Below are positions 43,545 to 51,517 of a DNA stretch of 64,000 bases, piece after piece. This stretch comes from Algibacter luteus (GTDB taxonomy: Bacteria > Bacteroidota > Bacteroidia > Flavobacteriales > Flavobacteriaceae), in NCBI RefSeq assembly GCF_900141715.1, contig NZ_FQYK01000001.1, positions 682,001 to 746,000 on the forward strand, read 5' to 3'. How positions within the stretch are numbered: the first letter of the stretch is position 1; each line of letters begins with the position of its first letter. Made by a program: the position numbers and the translations under genes. Below the pieces are notes generated by a model that ran no database searches, was not told where the DNA came from, and worked only from the letters and a program-made list of their open reading frames with translations.

Positions 43545-43568
43545 GCAAACGTTATCGCAAACGTTTGC
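43545..43568. promoter_or_regulatory. Tandem LacI-type operators between TonB receptor and LacI genes
   Basis: The palindrome GCAAACGTTTGC (43557-43568) is a classic LacI-family operator. A second, weaker copy GCAAACGTTA (43545-43554) begins 12 bp upstream, so the two sites follow one another on the same face of the helix about one turn apart. They are 20 bp before the lacI ATG and 80-95 bp before the receptor ATG, able to control both directions. Confidence 0.8.
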
Positions 43569-43586
43569 AATTTGAAAAAACAATTA

Positions 43587-44609
43587 ATGAAAAAAGAATC
43601 TACTACTTTAAAAAAACTAGCTACCGAATTAGGCCTATCTATCTCAACAGTTTCTAGAGCACTTAATGATCACCCAGATATTAGTACTACAACTAAAGAT
43701 AAAGTTAAAGCACTTGCGTTGAAATTAAATTATGTCCCGAATATTTTTGCAAAAGGATTCAGGCAACATAAAACCAACATAATTGGTGTTATTGTACCTA
43801 ATGTAACCCATTATTTTACAACAACGATTTTAAAAGGTATCTTAGAGGAGGCCTCTTTATTAGGTTATCGAGTAATTATTTCAGAATCTAATAATGATGT
43901 TGTAAAGCAAACGGAAATGCTTGAAACTATGCTACAATTTAATGTAGATGGTATTTTAATGTCTATTTCTAAAATGACCAGAAATGTAGACAGTATTCTA
44001 AAAATAATTAATAATGTGCCTCTTATTCTGTTTGATAAATCGTCAAACAAAATACCTTGCACGCAAGTTGTTATAAACGAAGAAGAATCCGCATTTAGTG
44101 CCGTAGAACATCTCATTAATATTGGAAAGAAAAGAATTGCCATTATTAAAGAAACTGAATTTTCGTATAATTCTGAACGACGGTATGCTGGTTATTTAAG
44201 GGCATTGAATGAATACAACCTTCCTGTTGATGAAAAAATAATTATAACTGTGGAAGACATCTCTTTGATACAAGGCAAAAGAATGGCAAACTTATTATTA
44301 TCTCTTAAAAATAGACCTGATGCCATTTTTACTATAACTGATAGTTCTGCTGTTGGAGTGATTCAAACGCTTAAAAAATTCAATATCAAAATACCTGAAG
44401 AAATTGCCGTAGTTGGGTTTAGTAATTCAAGGCTTTCTACAATTATAGAGCCTAACCTTACCACTATTGATCAACCTGGAGAGCGTATAGGCGCAACTGC
44501 AGTTAAATATTTAGTTGAAGAAATTAATAATACATCTGATCAAATAATAAGTAAAAATATCGAAATTAAAGGCACTTTAATAATAAGAGATTCAACCTTT
44601 AAGGCTTAA
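43587..44609 (+). CDS. LacI family transcriptional regulator
   Basis: A 340-residue repressor-type regulator. The N-terminal helix-turn-helix and hinge (about 4-55, TLKKLATELGLSISTVSRAL, then VPNIFAKGFR) is followed by a periplasmic-binding-like effector domain (NIIGVIVPNVTHYFTTTILKGI to the C terminus). I chose ATG 43587; a TTG at 43572 opens an earlier frame but adds nothing typical. It is divergent from the TonB receptor gene, with two LacI-type operators in between, and by position should sense the sugar or a degradation product and derepress the five genes. The effector is unknown. Confidence 0.92.
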   Translation: MKKESTTLKKLATELGLSISTVSRALNDHPDISTTTKDKVKALALKLNYVPNIFAKGFRQHKTNIIGVIVPNVTHYFTTTILKGILEEASLLGYRVIISESNNDVVKQTEMLETMLQFNVDGILMSISKMTRNVDSILKIINNVPLILFDKSSNKIPCTQVVINEEESAFSAVEHLINIGKKRIAIIKETEFSYNSERRYAGYLRALNEYNLPVDEKIIITVEDISLIQGKRMANLLLSLKNRPDAIFTITDSSAVGVIQTLKKFNIKIPEEIAVVGFSNSRLSTIIEPNLTTIDQPGERIGATAVKYLVEEINNTSDQIISKNIEIKGTLIIRDSTFKA

Positions 44610-44648
44610 ATTAATTGAGTTAAAAGCCATTTGCTATCTCAATTTTAA

Positions 44649-44656
44649 TATTTTTG
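44649..44656 (+). promoter_or_regulatory. Putative -7 element at the uppP start codon
   Basis: TATTTTTG matches TAnnTTTG, followed by CGCC and the ATG at 44661, so the uppP transcript would begin at its start codon. A TTTG at 44630-44633 could be the -33 element, with a rather short spacer. Confidence 0.5.
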
Positions 44657-44660
44657 CGCC

Positions 44661-45455
44661 ATGGAAATTATAGATGCAATTATTTTAGGTATTGTTCAAG
44701 GGCTTACTGAATTTTTACCTGTTTCTTCAAGTGGTCATCTAGAATTAGGAAAAGCCATTCTAGGTGATAATTCGGTGCCAGAAGAAAGTTTATTATTTAC
44801 AGTGGTTTTGCACTTTGCAACTGCATTGAGTACCATGGTTGTTTTTAGAAAAGATATATTAGACCTGATAAAAGGTGCTCTGAAATTTAAATGGAATGAC
44901 GACTTACAATTCATTTCTAAAATTGCAATTTCTATGATACCGGCAGTTATCGTTGGTTTATTTTTTGAAGAGCAATTAGAAGCGCTTTTTAGTGGTAATA
45001 TCTTATTAGTTGGTTGTATGCTTATTGTTACTGCGATTCTTCTTTATTTGGCGGATAAGGCAAAAGATACCAATAAAAAGGTGTCATTTTCGAATGCTTT
45101 TGTAATTGGTATATCGCAAGCTATAGCTATGCTCCCTGGAATTTCACGTTCTGGAGCTACCATTTCAACTTCGGTGCTTTTAGGTAATGATAAAACCAAA
45201 GCAGCCCGATTTTCATTTTTAATGGTAGTACCATTAATTTTTGGGAAAATTGCTAAAGATGTTTTAAGTGGCGATTTAACTTATGATTCTGGAAACTTTA
45301 CGACCTTATCTATAGGATTTGTCGCTGCATTTGTTGCTGGACTTTTTGCGTGTACGTGGATGATTGCTTTAGTAAAACAAAGCAAACTCTCTTACTTTGC
45401 GATTTACTGTGCCCTAGTTGGTATTGTTGCTATTGTAATTTCAATGCTTTACTAA
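44661..45455 (+). CDS. uppP: Undecaprenyl-diphosphatase
   Basis: A 264-residue inner-membrane phosphatase that recycles undecaprenyl diphosphate to the monophosphate carrier for cell-wall synthesis; over-expression gives bacitracin resistance. The catalytic motifs are GLTEFLPVSSSGHLEL (13-28) and LPGISRSGATISTS (about 157-170). It has about eight helices and a normal length. truB follows after 3 bp, so the two form one unit. Its promoter-like element touches the start codon, which would let it be expressed independently of the sugar island upstream. Confidence 0.96.
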   Translation: MEIIDAIILGIVQGLTEFLPVSSSGHLELGKAILGDNSVPEESLLFTVVLHFATALSTMVVFRKDILDLIKGALKFKWNDDLQFISKIAISMIPAVIVGLFFEEQLEALFSGNILLVGCMLIVTAILLYLADKAKDTNKKVSFSNAFVIGISQAIAMLPGISRSGATISTSVLLGNDKTKAARFSFLMVVPLIFGKIAKDVLSGDLTYDSGNFTTLSIGFVAAFVAGLFACTWMIALVKQSKLSYFAIYCALVGIVAIVISMLY

Positions 45456-45458
45456 AGT

Positions 45459-46175
45459 ATGAAATCTGTTGAAGATTATCTTTCCGGACAAGTTTTATTG
45501 ATTGACAAACCTTTGGATTGGACCTCCTTTCAAGTGGTTAATAAGCTACGTTGGGAAATTAAACAAGCCTTCAAACTTAAAAAAATAAAGGTCGGTCATG
45601 CGGGCACTTTAGACCCTTTAGCCACAGGTTTACTTATTATTTGTACAGGTAAAATGACCAAGCAAATAGATACTTTCCAAGCCCAAGAAAAAGAATATAC
45701 TGGCACTATTACTTTAGGAAGCACAACACCTTCTTTCGATTTAGAAACAGAAATAAACGAAACCTTCCCGATAGAACATATTTCTGAAGCTTTAATTCAA
45801 GAAACCACCAAACAATTTATTGGCGATATACAGCAATTTCCTCCTGTTTTTTCAGCATTAAAAAAGGATGGGAAACGCTTATATGAATTTGCTAGAGCTG
45901 GCGAAAACGTCGATATTAAAGCAAGAAGCGTTTCAATTTCTGAATTTGAAATTATTAATATCGACATGTCTAATTCACAAAGTACAGGTGCTATAAAAGT
46001 AGACTTCAGAGTAGTGTGTAGTAAAGGCACTTACATAAGGTCGTTAGCTAACGATTTTGGAAAATCTCTAAGCTCTGGAGCTCACCTATCTTCATTAAGA
46101 CGAACCAAAATTGGTGCTTTTGATGTGGCCGATGCTATATCCATAGACACCTTCATTTCATCGCTAAAAGACTAA
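45459..46175 (+). CDS. truB: tRNA pseudouridine-55 synthase
   Basis: A 238-residue pseudouridine synthase that modifies U55 in the T-loop of tRNAs. The catalytic Asp is D52 in GHAGTLDPLATGLL; LIDKPLDWTSFQVVN near the N terminus and FRVVCSKGTYIRSLANDFG are the typical motifs. The C-terminal PUA domain is short or absent, as often in Bacteroidota. It is translated right after uppP (3 bp gap). Confidence 0.95.
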   Translation: MKSVEDYLSGQVLLIDKPLDWTSFQVVNKLRWEIKQAFKLKKIKVGHAGTLDPLATGLLIICTGKMTKQIDTFQAQEKEYTGTITLGSTTPSFDLETEINETFPIEHISEALIQETTKQFIGDIQQFPPVFSALKKDGKRLYEFARAGENVDIKARSVSISEFEIINIDMSNSQSTGAIKVDFRVVCSKGTYIRSLANDFGKSLSSGAHLSSLRRTKIGAFDVADAISIDTFISSLKD

Positions 46176-46227
46176 ATTTTTAATTTTTACGTATATTACC
46201 GTATAAAACACGTTACATTTTATCGAT

Positions 46228-46941
46228 TTGCACCTAACAGATCAACATAAAGCCCTACTTATCACGCTTCTAATTTCTGGAACTGTGGTACTCTCTGTAT
46301 TTAATTTGAGCCTTAAGCAACACGACGACATTGCTTCTGAAAGTTATTATGAAATAGAGCCTGAAAAGGAACTTACGGAAGAAGAACTTAAAGTGCTTGA
46401 AGCCTTGGAAAAACTTAATAATTCCAAAGCTGAAACCAATCAAGCCTTTAACGAATCTCAAAAAACGAAACATTTTGCGCAAGCCTTTAAAACCATTGCG
46501 CCTCCTAAGGACTATGTTCCTAATACTCCTAACACTGAGAATAATCATCAAGAAGCCAGAGATGCTTACGATATTCCTGAAGATTCTAAATTAAACCCAG
46601 AGGAGTTAGCAAAGTTTAGTAAAGTAAATGATGTGCTTAAAAAACAACAGGCAGACGCTACTAATTCTAAAAGTTCGATACGATTTTCATTAGTTAATCG
46701 AAAAAAAGTTTTTATCCCTATTCCAGTATACTTATGCGAAGTTGACGGCAAAATTGTTGTAAACATTACAGTAGACTCAAGCGGAAATGTAATTGATGCT
46801 TACGTAAACACATCCTCAACATCGAGTAACGAATGCTTAATAGAAAGCGCATTAGATTATGCTAAACGATCTCAGTTTAGTGAAGATGCCTCAAAAGAAA
46901 CTCAATTGGGTTCTATTACCTTTTATTTTATTGGCAAATAG
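46228..46941 (+). CDS. TonB-like C-terminal domain protein (energy-transducer type), membrane-anchored
   Basis: A 237-residue protein with one N-terminal membrane helix (about 9-26), a long charged helical stretch (about 35-165; KELTEEELKVLEALEKLNNS) and a C-terminal domain about 175-237 with VYLCEVDGKIVVNITVDSSGNVIDAYV and a terminal strand FYFIGK. This resembles TonB/energy-transducer-type C-terminal domains in Bacteroidota, though shorter and unusual in the linker. No ATG precedes the helix; the TTG at 46228 is taken as start. It follows truB by 52 bp and overlaps the convergent thioredoxin-like gene by 14 bp. Its partner protein is unknown. Confidence 0.7.
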   Translation: MHLTDQHKALLITLLISGTVVLSVFNLSLKQHDDIASESYYEIEPEKELTEEELKVLEALEKLNNSKAETNQAFNESQKTKHFAQAFKTIAPPKDYVPNTPNTENNHQEARDAYDIPEDSKLNPEELAKFSKVNDVLKKQQADATNSKSSIRFSLVNRKKVFIPIPVYLCEVDGKIVVNITVDSSGNVIDAYVNTSSTSSNECLIESALDYAKRSQFSEDASKETQLGSITFYFIGK

Positions 46942-47542
46942 GTGCTAATCGACAAAGTATTTCAACAATATCTTTAATCACGTTTTGCCCTTTATCATTA
47001 TTATACCAATGTTGTAGGTCTTCTTTGAATTCTGGAGTTAGACTACCGTGTTTAGCTTTAAACCTACTAACATAATTAGCAGCTTCACTTGGTCTTGGTC
47101 CATATGTATTTATTACTTCGCCTGTTTCATCATCAATCATAATAACTTTAGGAATGGCTCTGGCGCCATTAGTTAAATAAAAATCCATAAGCTCTAGATT
47201 TTCATCTCGAAGAACCACCTTCATATTTATGTAATCAGATAACTCAGCTATCTTATTCAGAGCTGGAAGTACATGTGCTGCATCACCACACCAACTTTCA
47301 GCAATAACCAACCAAGTCATCTTTTGATTGAATTCTGATACGATTTGTTTCACCTCTTCCGAAACCTTAATGGTTTTATCCCAACGCTTCATACGTTTAT
47401 CATTAAGCTTCGTATAATTCACCATAGCTTCAGATTTGTCGTTTCCAGTAGTAGCATGGTCTTCTACCAATTGCTTTACTAAAGCTCTATAGTTTTCGTA
47501 AGTCAGGCTATTTTTCATACCTTTTTCTATTATTGGATGCAT
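46928..47542 (-). CDS. Thioredoxin family protein, WCGDAA type
   Basis: A 204-residue cytoplasmic protein (no signal) with a thioredoxin-like domain in its second half. The active-site region reads WLVIAESWCGDAAHVLPAL, so only the first Cys of the usual CxxC is present, and the cis-Pro loop is ARAIPKVIMIDDETG. The N-terminal 75 residues are helical and unlike thioredoxin. The family, widespread in Bacteroidota and Bacillus, is uncharacterised; a single-Cys variant is unlikely to act as a reductase. Its 3' end overlaps the convergent gene by 14 bp. Confidence 0.82.
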   Translation of the reverse strand: MHPIIEKGMKNSLTYENYRALVKQLVEDHATTGNDKSEAMVNYTKLNDKRMKRWDKTIKVSEEVKQIVSEFNQKMTWLVIAESWCGDAAHVLPALNKIAELSDYINMKVVLRDENLELMDFYLTNGARAIPKVIMIDDETGEVINTYGPRPSEAANYVSRFKAKHGSLTPEFKEDLQHWYNNDKGQNVIKDIVEILCRLAPICQ

Positions 47543-47669
47543 AACATTTATATTTTAATGGATATTGACACACAAAATTAATGCGTCAGGATTCTAATTA
47601 AGATGATTTTTGTCATACTTTTACTATTATCCTTACAAAGAATTATTTTACGCTTAAATTTTTAGATTG

Positions 47670-48233
47670 ATGAAAAAACATAGATGCGGATGGTGCGAAG
47701 GTGATGCTTTATATGAAGCGTATCACGACGGCGAATGGGGCGTTCCTGTTTACGATGATGACACCTTATTTGAATTTTTAATATTAGAAACTTTTCAAGC
47801 GGGTTTGAGCTGGATTACCATATTAAGAAAGCGCGAAAATTTTAGAAAAGCCTTTGATAATTTCGACTATAAAAAAATAGCGGGATATCAACAAAGTAAA
47901 AAAGACCAATTAATGGAGGATGCTGGAATTATTAGAAATAGACTTAAAATTAATGCAACTGTATCTAACGCTCAGGCTTTTATGAAAATACAAGATGAGT
48001 TTGGAAGTTTCAGCAAATATATATGGGGTTTTGTAGACGGAAAACCGATTGAAAATAAATTAAAGCATTATAAAGATGCTCCAGCGAACACCCCTTTAAG
48101 TGACACCATAAGTAAAGATTTAAAAAAGCGAGGATTTAAATTTGTAGGTTCTACTGTTATTTATGCGCATATGCAGGCTACAGGTATGGTAAACGATCAT
48201 GAAATAGGCTGCTTTAGATATAACGAAGTTTAA
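47670..48233 (+). CDS. tag: DNA-3-methyladenine glycosylase I
   Basis: A 187-residue base-excision repair enzyme that removes 3-methyladenine from alkylated DNA. RCGWCEGDALYEAYHDGEWGVPVYDD is the diagnostic N terminus with the first zinc Cys; ETFQAGLSWITILRKRENFRKAF carries the helix-hairpin-helix region and the C-terminal YAHMQATGMVNDHEIGCFR supplies the other zinc ligands. The ATG at 47670 was chosen; a TTG just upstream also opens the frame. Its 3' end overlaps the convergent aat gene by 4 bp. Confidence 0.95.
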   Translation: MKKHRCGWCEGDALYEAYHDGEWGVPVYDDDTLFEFLILETFQAGLSWITILRKRENFRKAFDNFDYKKIAGYQQSKKDQLMEDAGIIRNRLKINATVSNAQAFMKIQDEFGSFSKYIWGFVDGKPIENKLKHYKDAPANTPLSDTISKDLKKRGFKFVGSTVIYAHMQATGMVNDHEIGCFRYNEV

Positions 48234-48859
48234 TTTTTTAATGCTCTAATAAATTCCTCTCTTGATATTTCCTCGGCCCCTAAACTTTCAAGATGTTTGG
48301 TATAAACTTGACAATCTATTAATTTATAGTTTGTGTTTTCAATAAAAGTTATAAAGCCTACTTTACTGGCATTACTTTCTTCTGTAAACATACTTTCACC
48401 ACAAAAAATATGATTTCCTAAATCAACGCCATATAATCCTGCTACAAGTTTTTTCCCTTTCCAAACTTCAACAGATTTGGCATATCCTAATTCATGAAGT
48501 TCTAAATAAGCTTCAATCATCTCTGGTGTTATCCACGAACCAATTTGCCCTTCGCGCTTAGCTCGTGAACATGCATTTATTACAGTCTCGAAATCTTTAT
48601 TTATGGTAACTTCAAACTCCTGTTTTTTTAAAATTTGTTTCATGCTTTTTGAAACTTTTAATTTCTCTGGAAACAATACAAATCTAGGATCTGGTGACCA
48701 CCATAATATGGGCTCTTCTTTATCAAACCAAGGAAAAATACCAGATTTATAAGCAAGCAATAAACGCTCTACCGATAAATCGCCACCAAAAGCCAGTAAA
48801 CCATCTTCTGTTGCTGTATTGACATTTGGAAACCATATTTCTGAAGTTAATTTGTGCAT
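48230..48859 (-). CDS. aat: Leucyl/phenylalanyl-tRNA-protein transferase
   Basis: A 209-residue aminoacyl transferase that attaches Leu or Phe to proteins with N-terminal Lys or Arg, marking them for the ClpS-ClpAP degradation route. IWFPNVNTATEDGLLAFGGDLSV, YKSGIFPWF, WWSPDPRFVLFP, GQIGSWITPEM and FCGESMFTE are consecutive family motifs. It ends four bases into the convergent tag gene. The terminator at 48871-48908 lies just upstream of it and belongs to the DUF3127 gene. Confidence 0.95.
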   Translation of the reverse strand: MHKLTSEIWFPNVNTATEDGLLAFGGDLSVERLLLAYKSGIFPWFDKEEPILWWSPDPRFVLFPEKLKVSKSMKQILKKQEFEVTINKDFETVINACSRAKREGQIGSWITPEMIEAYLELHELGYAKSVEVWKGKKLVAGLYGVDLGNHIFCGESMFTEESNASKVGFITFIENTNYKLIDCQVYTKHLESLGAEEISREEFIRALKN

Positions 48860-48870
48860 ACTTTAAAATT

Positions 48871-48908
48871 AAAAAACCTCAATGTATTTTTAACATCGAG
48901 GTTTTTTT
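48871..48908 (-). terminator. Intrinsic terminator of the DUF3127 gene
   Basis: The stem AAAACCTCAATGT/ACATCGAGGTTTT with one mismatch has T-runs on both strands; on the minus strand it follows the DUF3127 stop by about 32 bp. Confidence 0.8.
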
Positions 48909-48939
48909 ATCGTTAGATTTCTGCTTTTACAGAATTTAA

Positions 48940-49317
48940 TTAAAACGGTAAATCGTCGTGATCTTCTTCTTGTAAATCTCCTGCAGGCTCAAAAGCATCT
49001 GCTGGTGGTACAGGTGGTACATTTGCATCTCCTGCTTCACTTTGTAAAGCTTCTATTCTCCAACCTTGAATAGAGTTAAAATACTTGGTTTCACCTTGAG
49101 GATTAACCCACTCTCTTCCACGTAAATTGATGCTAATTTTTACTTGTTGACCAACTTGATAATTGTTAAGTAAGTCTGTTTTATCTTGAACGAATTCCAC
49201 CATAATATGTTGTGGGTATTGCTCCTCAGTTGTTACTACAATTTCTCTTTTTCTAAACCCATTGCTTCCAAAAGTTTGAGTTTCTCCAATCATTTTAATT
49301 CTTCCTTGAACTTCCAT
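48940..49317 (-). CDS. DUF3127 protein, OB-fold-like with SSB-type acidic tail
   Basis: A 125-residue protein. The body (about 1-95) is beta-rich with GRIKMIGETQTFGSNGFRK, VVTTEEQYPQHIMVEF and RGREWVNPQGETKYFNSIQGW, which fits DUF3127 and looks like an OB fold of the ssDNA-binding kind. A flexible Pro/Ala/Asp region (about 96-120) ends in EEDHDDLPF, closely like the acidic tip of bacterial SSB proteins that recruits replication and repair partners. The function of DUF3127 is unknown to me; a role with single-stranded nucleic acid is inferred. It has its own terminator. Confidence 0.8.
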   Translation of the reverse strand: MEVQGRIKMIGETQTFGSNGFRKREIVVTTEEQYPQHIMVEFVQDKTDLLNNYQVGQQVKISINLRGREWVNPQGETKYFNSIQGWRIEALQSEAGDANVPPVPPADAFEPAGDLQEEDHDDLPF

Positions 49318-49361
49318 TTTTATATATAATTATTAAATATTCGTCTAATTTAATTACACTG

Positions 49362-50231
49362 TTATGACAACAGTATTTTCCATGCACTTTCAATATCGCC
49401 AAAACTAATATAGTTTCTTGCCAACTTGTGTTTTTCTCTATGTGTTGCTGTTTTTATATTTGGGTAGCGCTCACCAACTTCCTCAATAAATGCATTAACA
49501 TGCTCTTGTGTTGGTAAAGCTTCAACATTGGCCAACATACCTAAATCATTTCCTGTTAAAATCATACTATTTTTAACGTGGTCTGGAAAATTATCAACAC
49601 CAATTCCCAAGGTTGATATTGGTTTAGGTATTTCAAAAAACCCTGATTTAGCACGACTATAATAACTTCCTCCTGCTCTTGCTACTAAATCTAATTTCTT
49701 CTGATTGATGTTGTTGTTTTCATCCAAAACCTCATCGTCAATATGAAACATCACAATTTCACAAATAATTAAATTACCAGCACCACCTTCTGCACCTAAC
49801 TTTATGATATCTTTAATTTTACATTCAAATTGTACAGGTGATTCAGCAACTCTGTATGGTTTAACCTTACTCGACTTAAGCATCGATAAACCTGCTTTTT
49901 CAAATTCATTAACCCCTTCTGGATATTCAGAGCTACTTAATGACATTTGGTGAACCATATCGAAATTAACCACGTTAATTACGACTTCTTTAGTGATTTC
50001 ACAATTATCTAATGTGTGTTTAGTAGTATTATTGCTTACCCGTCTAGCAGGTGAAAAAATTAAAATTGGCGGGTTTGAACTAAACACATTAAAGAAACTA
50101 AATGGAGATAAATTAGCGTTTCCCTTGGCATCCAACGTACTTGCAAATGCAATTGGCCTAGGCGCAATAGCGCTTAACAAATAGCTATGTAATTTACTGG
50201 TTGATAAGGTTTTTGGATCTATCGTAGGCAT
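49362..50231 (-). CDS. Flavin reductase family protein (FMN-binding split barrel)
   Basis: A 289-residue protein. The N-terminal half has the flavin-reductase fold: LLSAIAPRPIAFASTLDAKGNANLSPFSFFNVFSS, then PPILIFSPARR and TKEVVINVV, all of which line the FMN site. The extra C-terminal 90 residues (ILTGNDLGMLANVEALPTQEHV and KTATHREKHKLARNYISFGD) are helical, as in the longer Bacteroidota members. The partner oxidase is unknown. It is a single gene divergent from the orphan histidine kinase. Confidence 0.87.
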   Translation of the reverse strand: MPTIDPKTLSTSKLHSYLLSAIAPRPIAFASTLDAKGNANLSPFSFFNVFSSNPPILIFSPARRVSNNTTKHTLDNCEITKEVVINVVNFDMVHQMSLSSSEYPEGVNEFEKAGLSMLKSSKVKPYRVAESPVQFECKIKDIIKLGAEGGAGNLIICEIVMFHIDDEVLDENNNINQKKLDLVARAGGSYYSRAKSGFFEIPKPISTLGIGVDNFPDHVKNSMILTGNDLGMLANVEALPTQEHVNAFIEEVGERYPNIKTATHREKHKLARNYISFGDIESAWKILLS

Positions 50232-50353
50232 TTAACTTCTTAAGTTTTCACAAATGTAACTAATCTATAACGCAACTAAAAACCGATTTACTAACAACTT
50301 ACACAATAATATTAACAGATTTACATTATATTACATGTTAATTAATTTTTAAA

Positions 50354-51505
50354 ATGATTTTTACAAAACACAGCAATGTTTTCCGATGGATTATCATTGT
50401 AGCCTCTTTTGCAATTGTCTCTCTTATTTTATTGAAAACCTACGAGTTTTTTCAACATTTTAAGGATGAAGAACGCACAAAAATGGAAAATTGGTCTTTT
50501 GCCCAAACCGAATTTGTGAATTCAGACACCAACACCAATTTAAATTTAACCCTTAAAATTTTAAATAGTAATACCACTACTCCAATGATAGTTATTGATA
50601 AAGATGGTAACTTGAGTAGCTCTAATAACATTAATGATAGCAAAATTGAAAACCCAGAGTATGTAAAAAAACTCATTAATAAGTTTTCTGACGAGAACAA
50701 ACCTATTGAAATTAAGTATCAAAATCAGGTGTACTCTACTATTTATTATGGAAACTCACCTTTATTAAACAAACTAAAATATTATCCATTAGCTTTAATA
50801 CTTATCGTGGTTCTTTTTGGTGCCGTTATTTTCTTCTTTTATAGTAGCAATAAAAATGCAACCCAAAACAAACTTTGGTCTGGCATGGCAAAGGAAACAG
50901 CGCATCAAATAGGCACACCTTTATCCTCTTTAATTGGCTGGACAGAATTATTAAAAACCGAAAACGTTAATCCGGAATATATCACTGAGATGGAAAAAGA
51001 CGTGAGTCGATTAAAAACTATTGCCGAACGATTTAGTAAAATTGGTTCTTTACCAACTCTAGAGAAAGCAGATATTATTAAAGAAACCATAGAATCTTAC
51101 GATTATTTAAAATCTAGATCGTCCAAATTAGTAGATTTTGAAATAATAATCCCCGATGGTGAAATTTCGGTAAATTTAAATAAGCAGCTTTACAGTTGGA
51201 CAATAGAAAATTTAGTAAAAAATGCCATTGATGCTATGAAAGGACGAGGTAAATTAACAGTTGAAATATCGCAACTTGAAAATGATGTGAAAGTTAATGT
51301 TACCGATACAGGAAAAGGCATTTCTAAAAAACATTATAACAGTATTTTTGAACCAGGGTTTACTACAAAAAAACGAGGTTGGGGACTAGGATTATCTTTA
51401 ACCAAGCGAATCATTGAAGATTTTCATAACGGGAAGATTAAAGTGCTTCAATCTGCAAAAAACAAAGGAAGCACTATACAAATAAGCTTAAAACGTGCGA
51501 GTTAA
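50354..51505 (+). CDS. Orphan sensor histidine kinase with a HQIGTPL-type H box
   Basis: A 383-residue membrane kinase. TM1 (about 11-30), an external domain of some 110 residues, TM2 (about 143-163), then the dimerisation domain whose phospho-accepting histidine is H184 in MAKETAHQIGTPLSSL. This H box lacks the usual SHELRTPL and has Gln-Ile-Gly after the His, as in the NtrB-like or Bacteroidota 'AHQIGTP' group. The ATPase domain (YSWTIENLVKNAIDAMKG, VTDTGKGI, TKKRGWGLGLSLTKRII) is intact. No response regulator is next to it; the following gene is a zinc-ribbon membrane protein 12 bp away. Confidence 0.9.
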   Translation: MIFTKHSNVFRWIIIVASFAIVSLILLKTYEFFQHFKDEERTKMENWSFAQTEFVNSDTNTNLNLTLKILNSNTTTPMIVIDKDGNLSSSNNINDSKIENPEYVKKLINKFSDENKPIEIKYQNQVYSTIYYGNSPLLNKLKYYPLALILIVVLFGAVIFFFYSSNKNATQNKLWSGMAKETAHQIGTPLSSLIGWTELLKTENVNPEYITEMEKDVSRLKTIAERFSKIGSLPTLEKADIIKETIESYDYLKSRSSKLVDFEIIIPDGEISVNLNKQLYSWTIENLVKNAIDAMKGRGKLTVEISQLENDVKVNVTDTGKGISKKHYNSIFEPGFTTKKRGWGLGLSLTKRIIEDFHNGKIKVLQSAKNKGSTIQISLKRAS

Positions 51506-51517
51506 AACTTATTTATT

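Noticed and set aside
46270-46594. Frames on both strands within the TonB-like gene
   Set aside because: Lysine- and arginine-rich by chance from the A-rich coding region; no start signal or family pattern.
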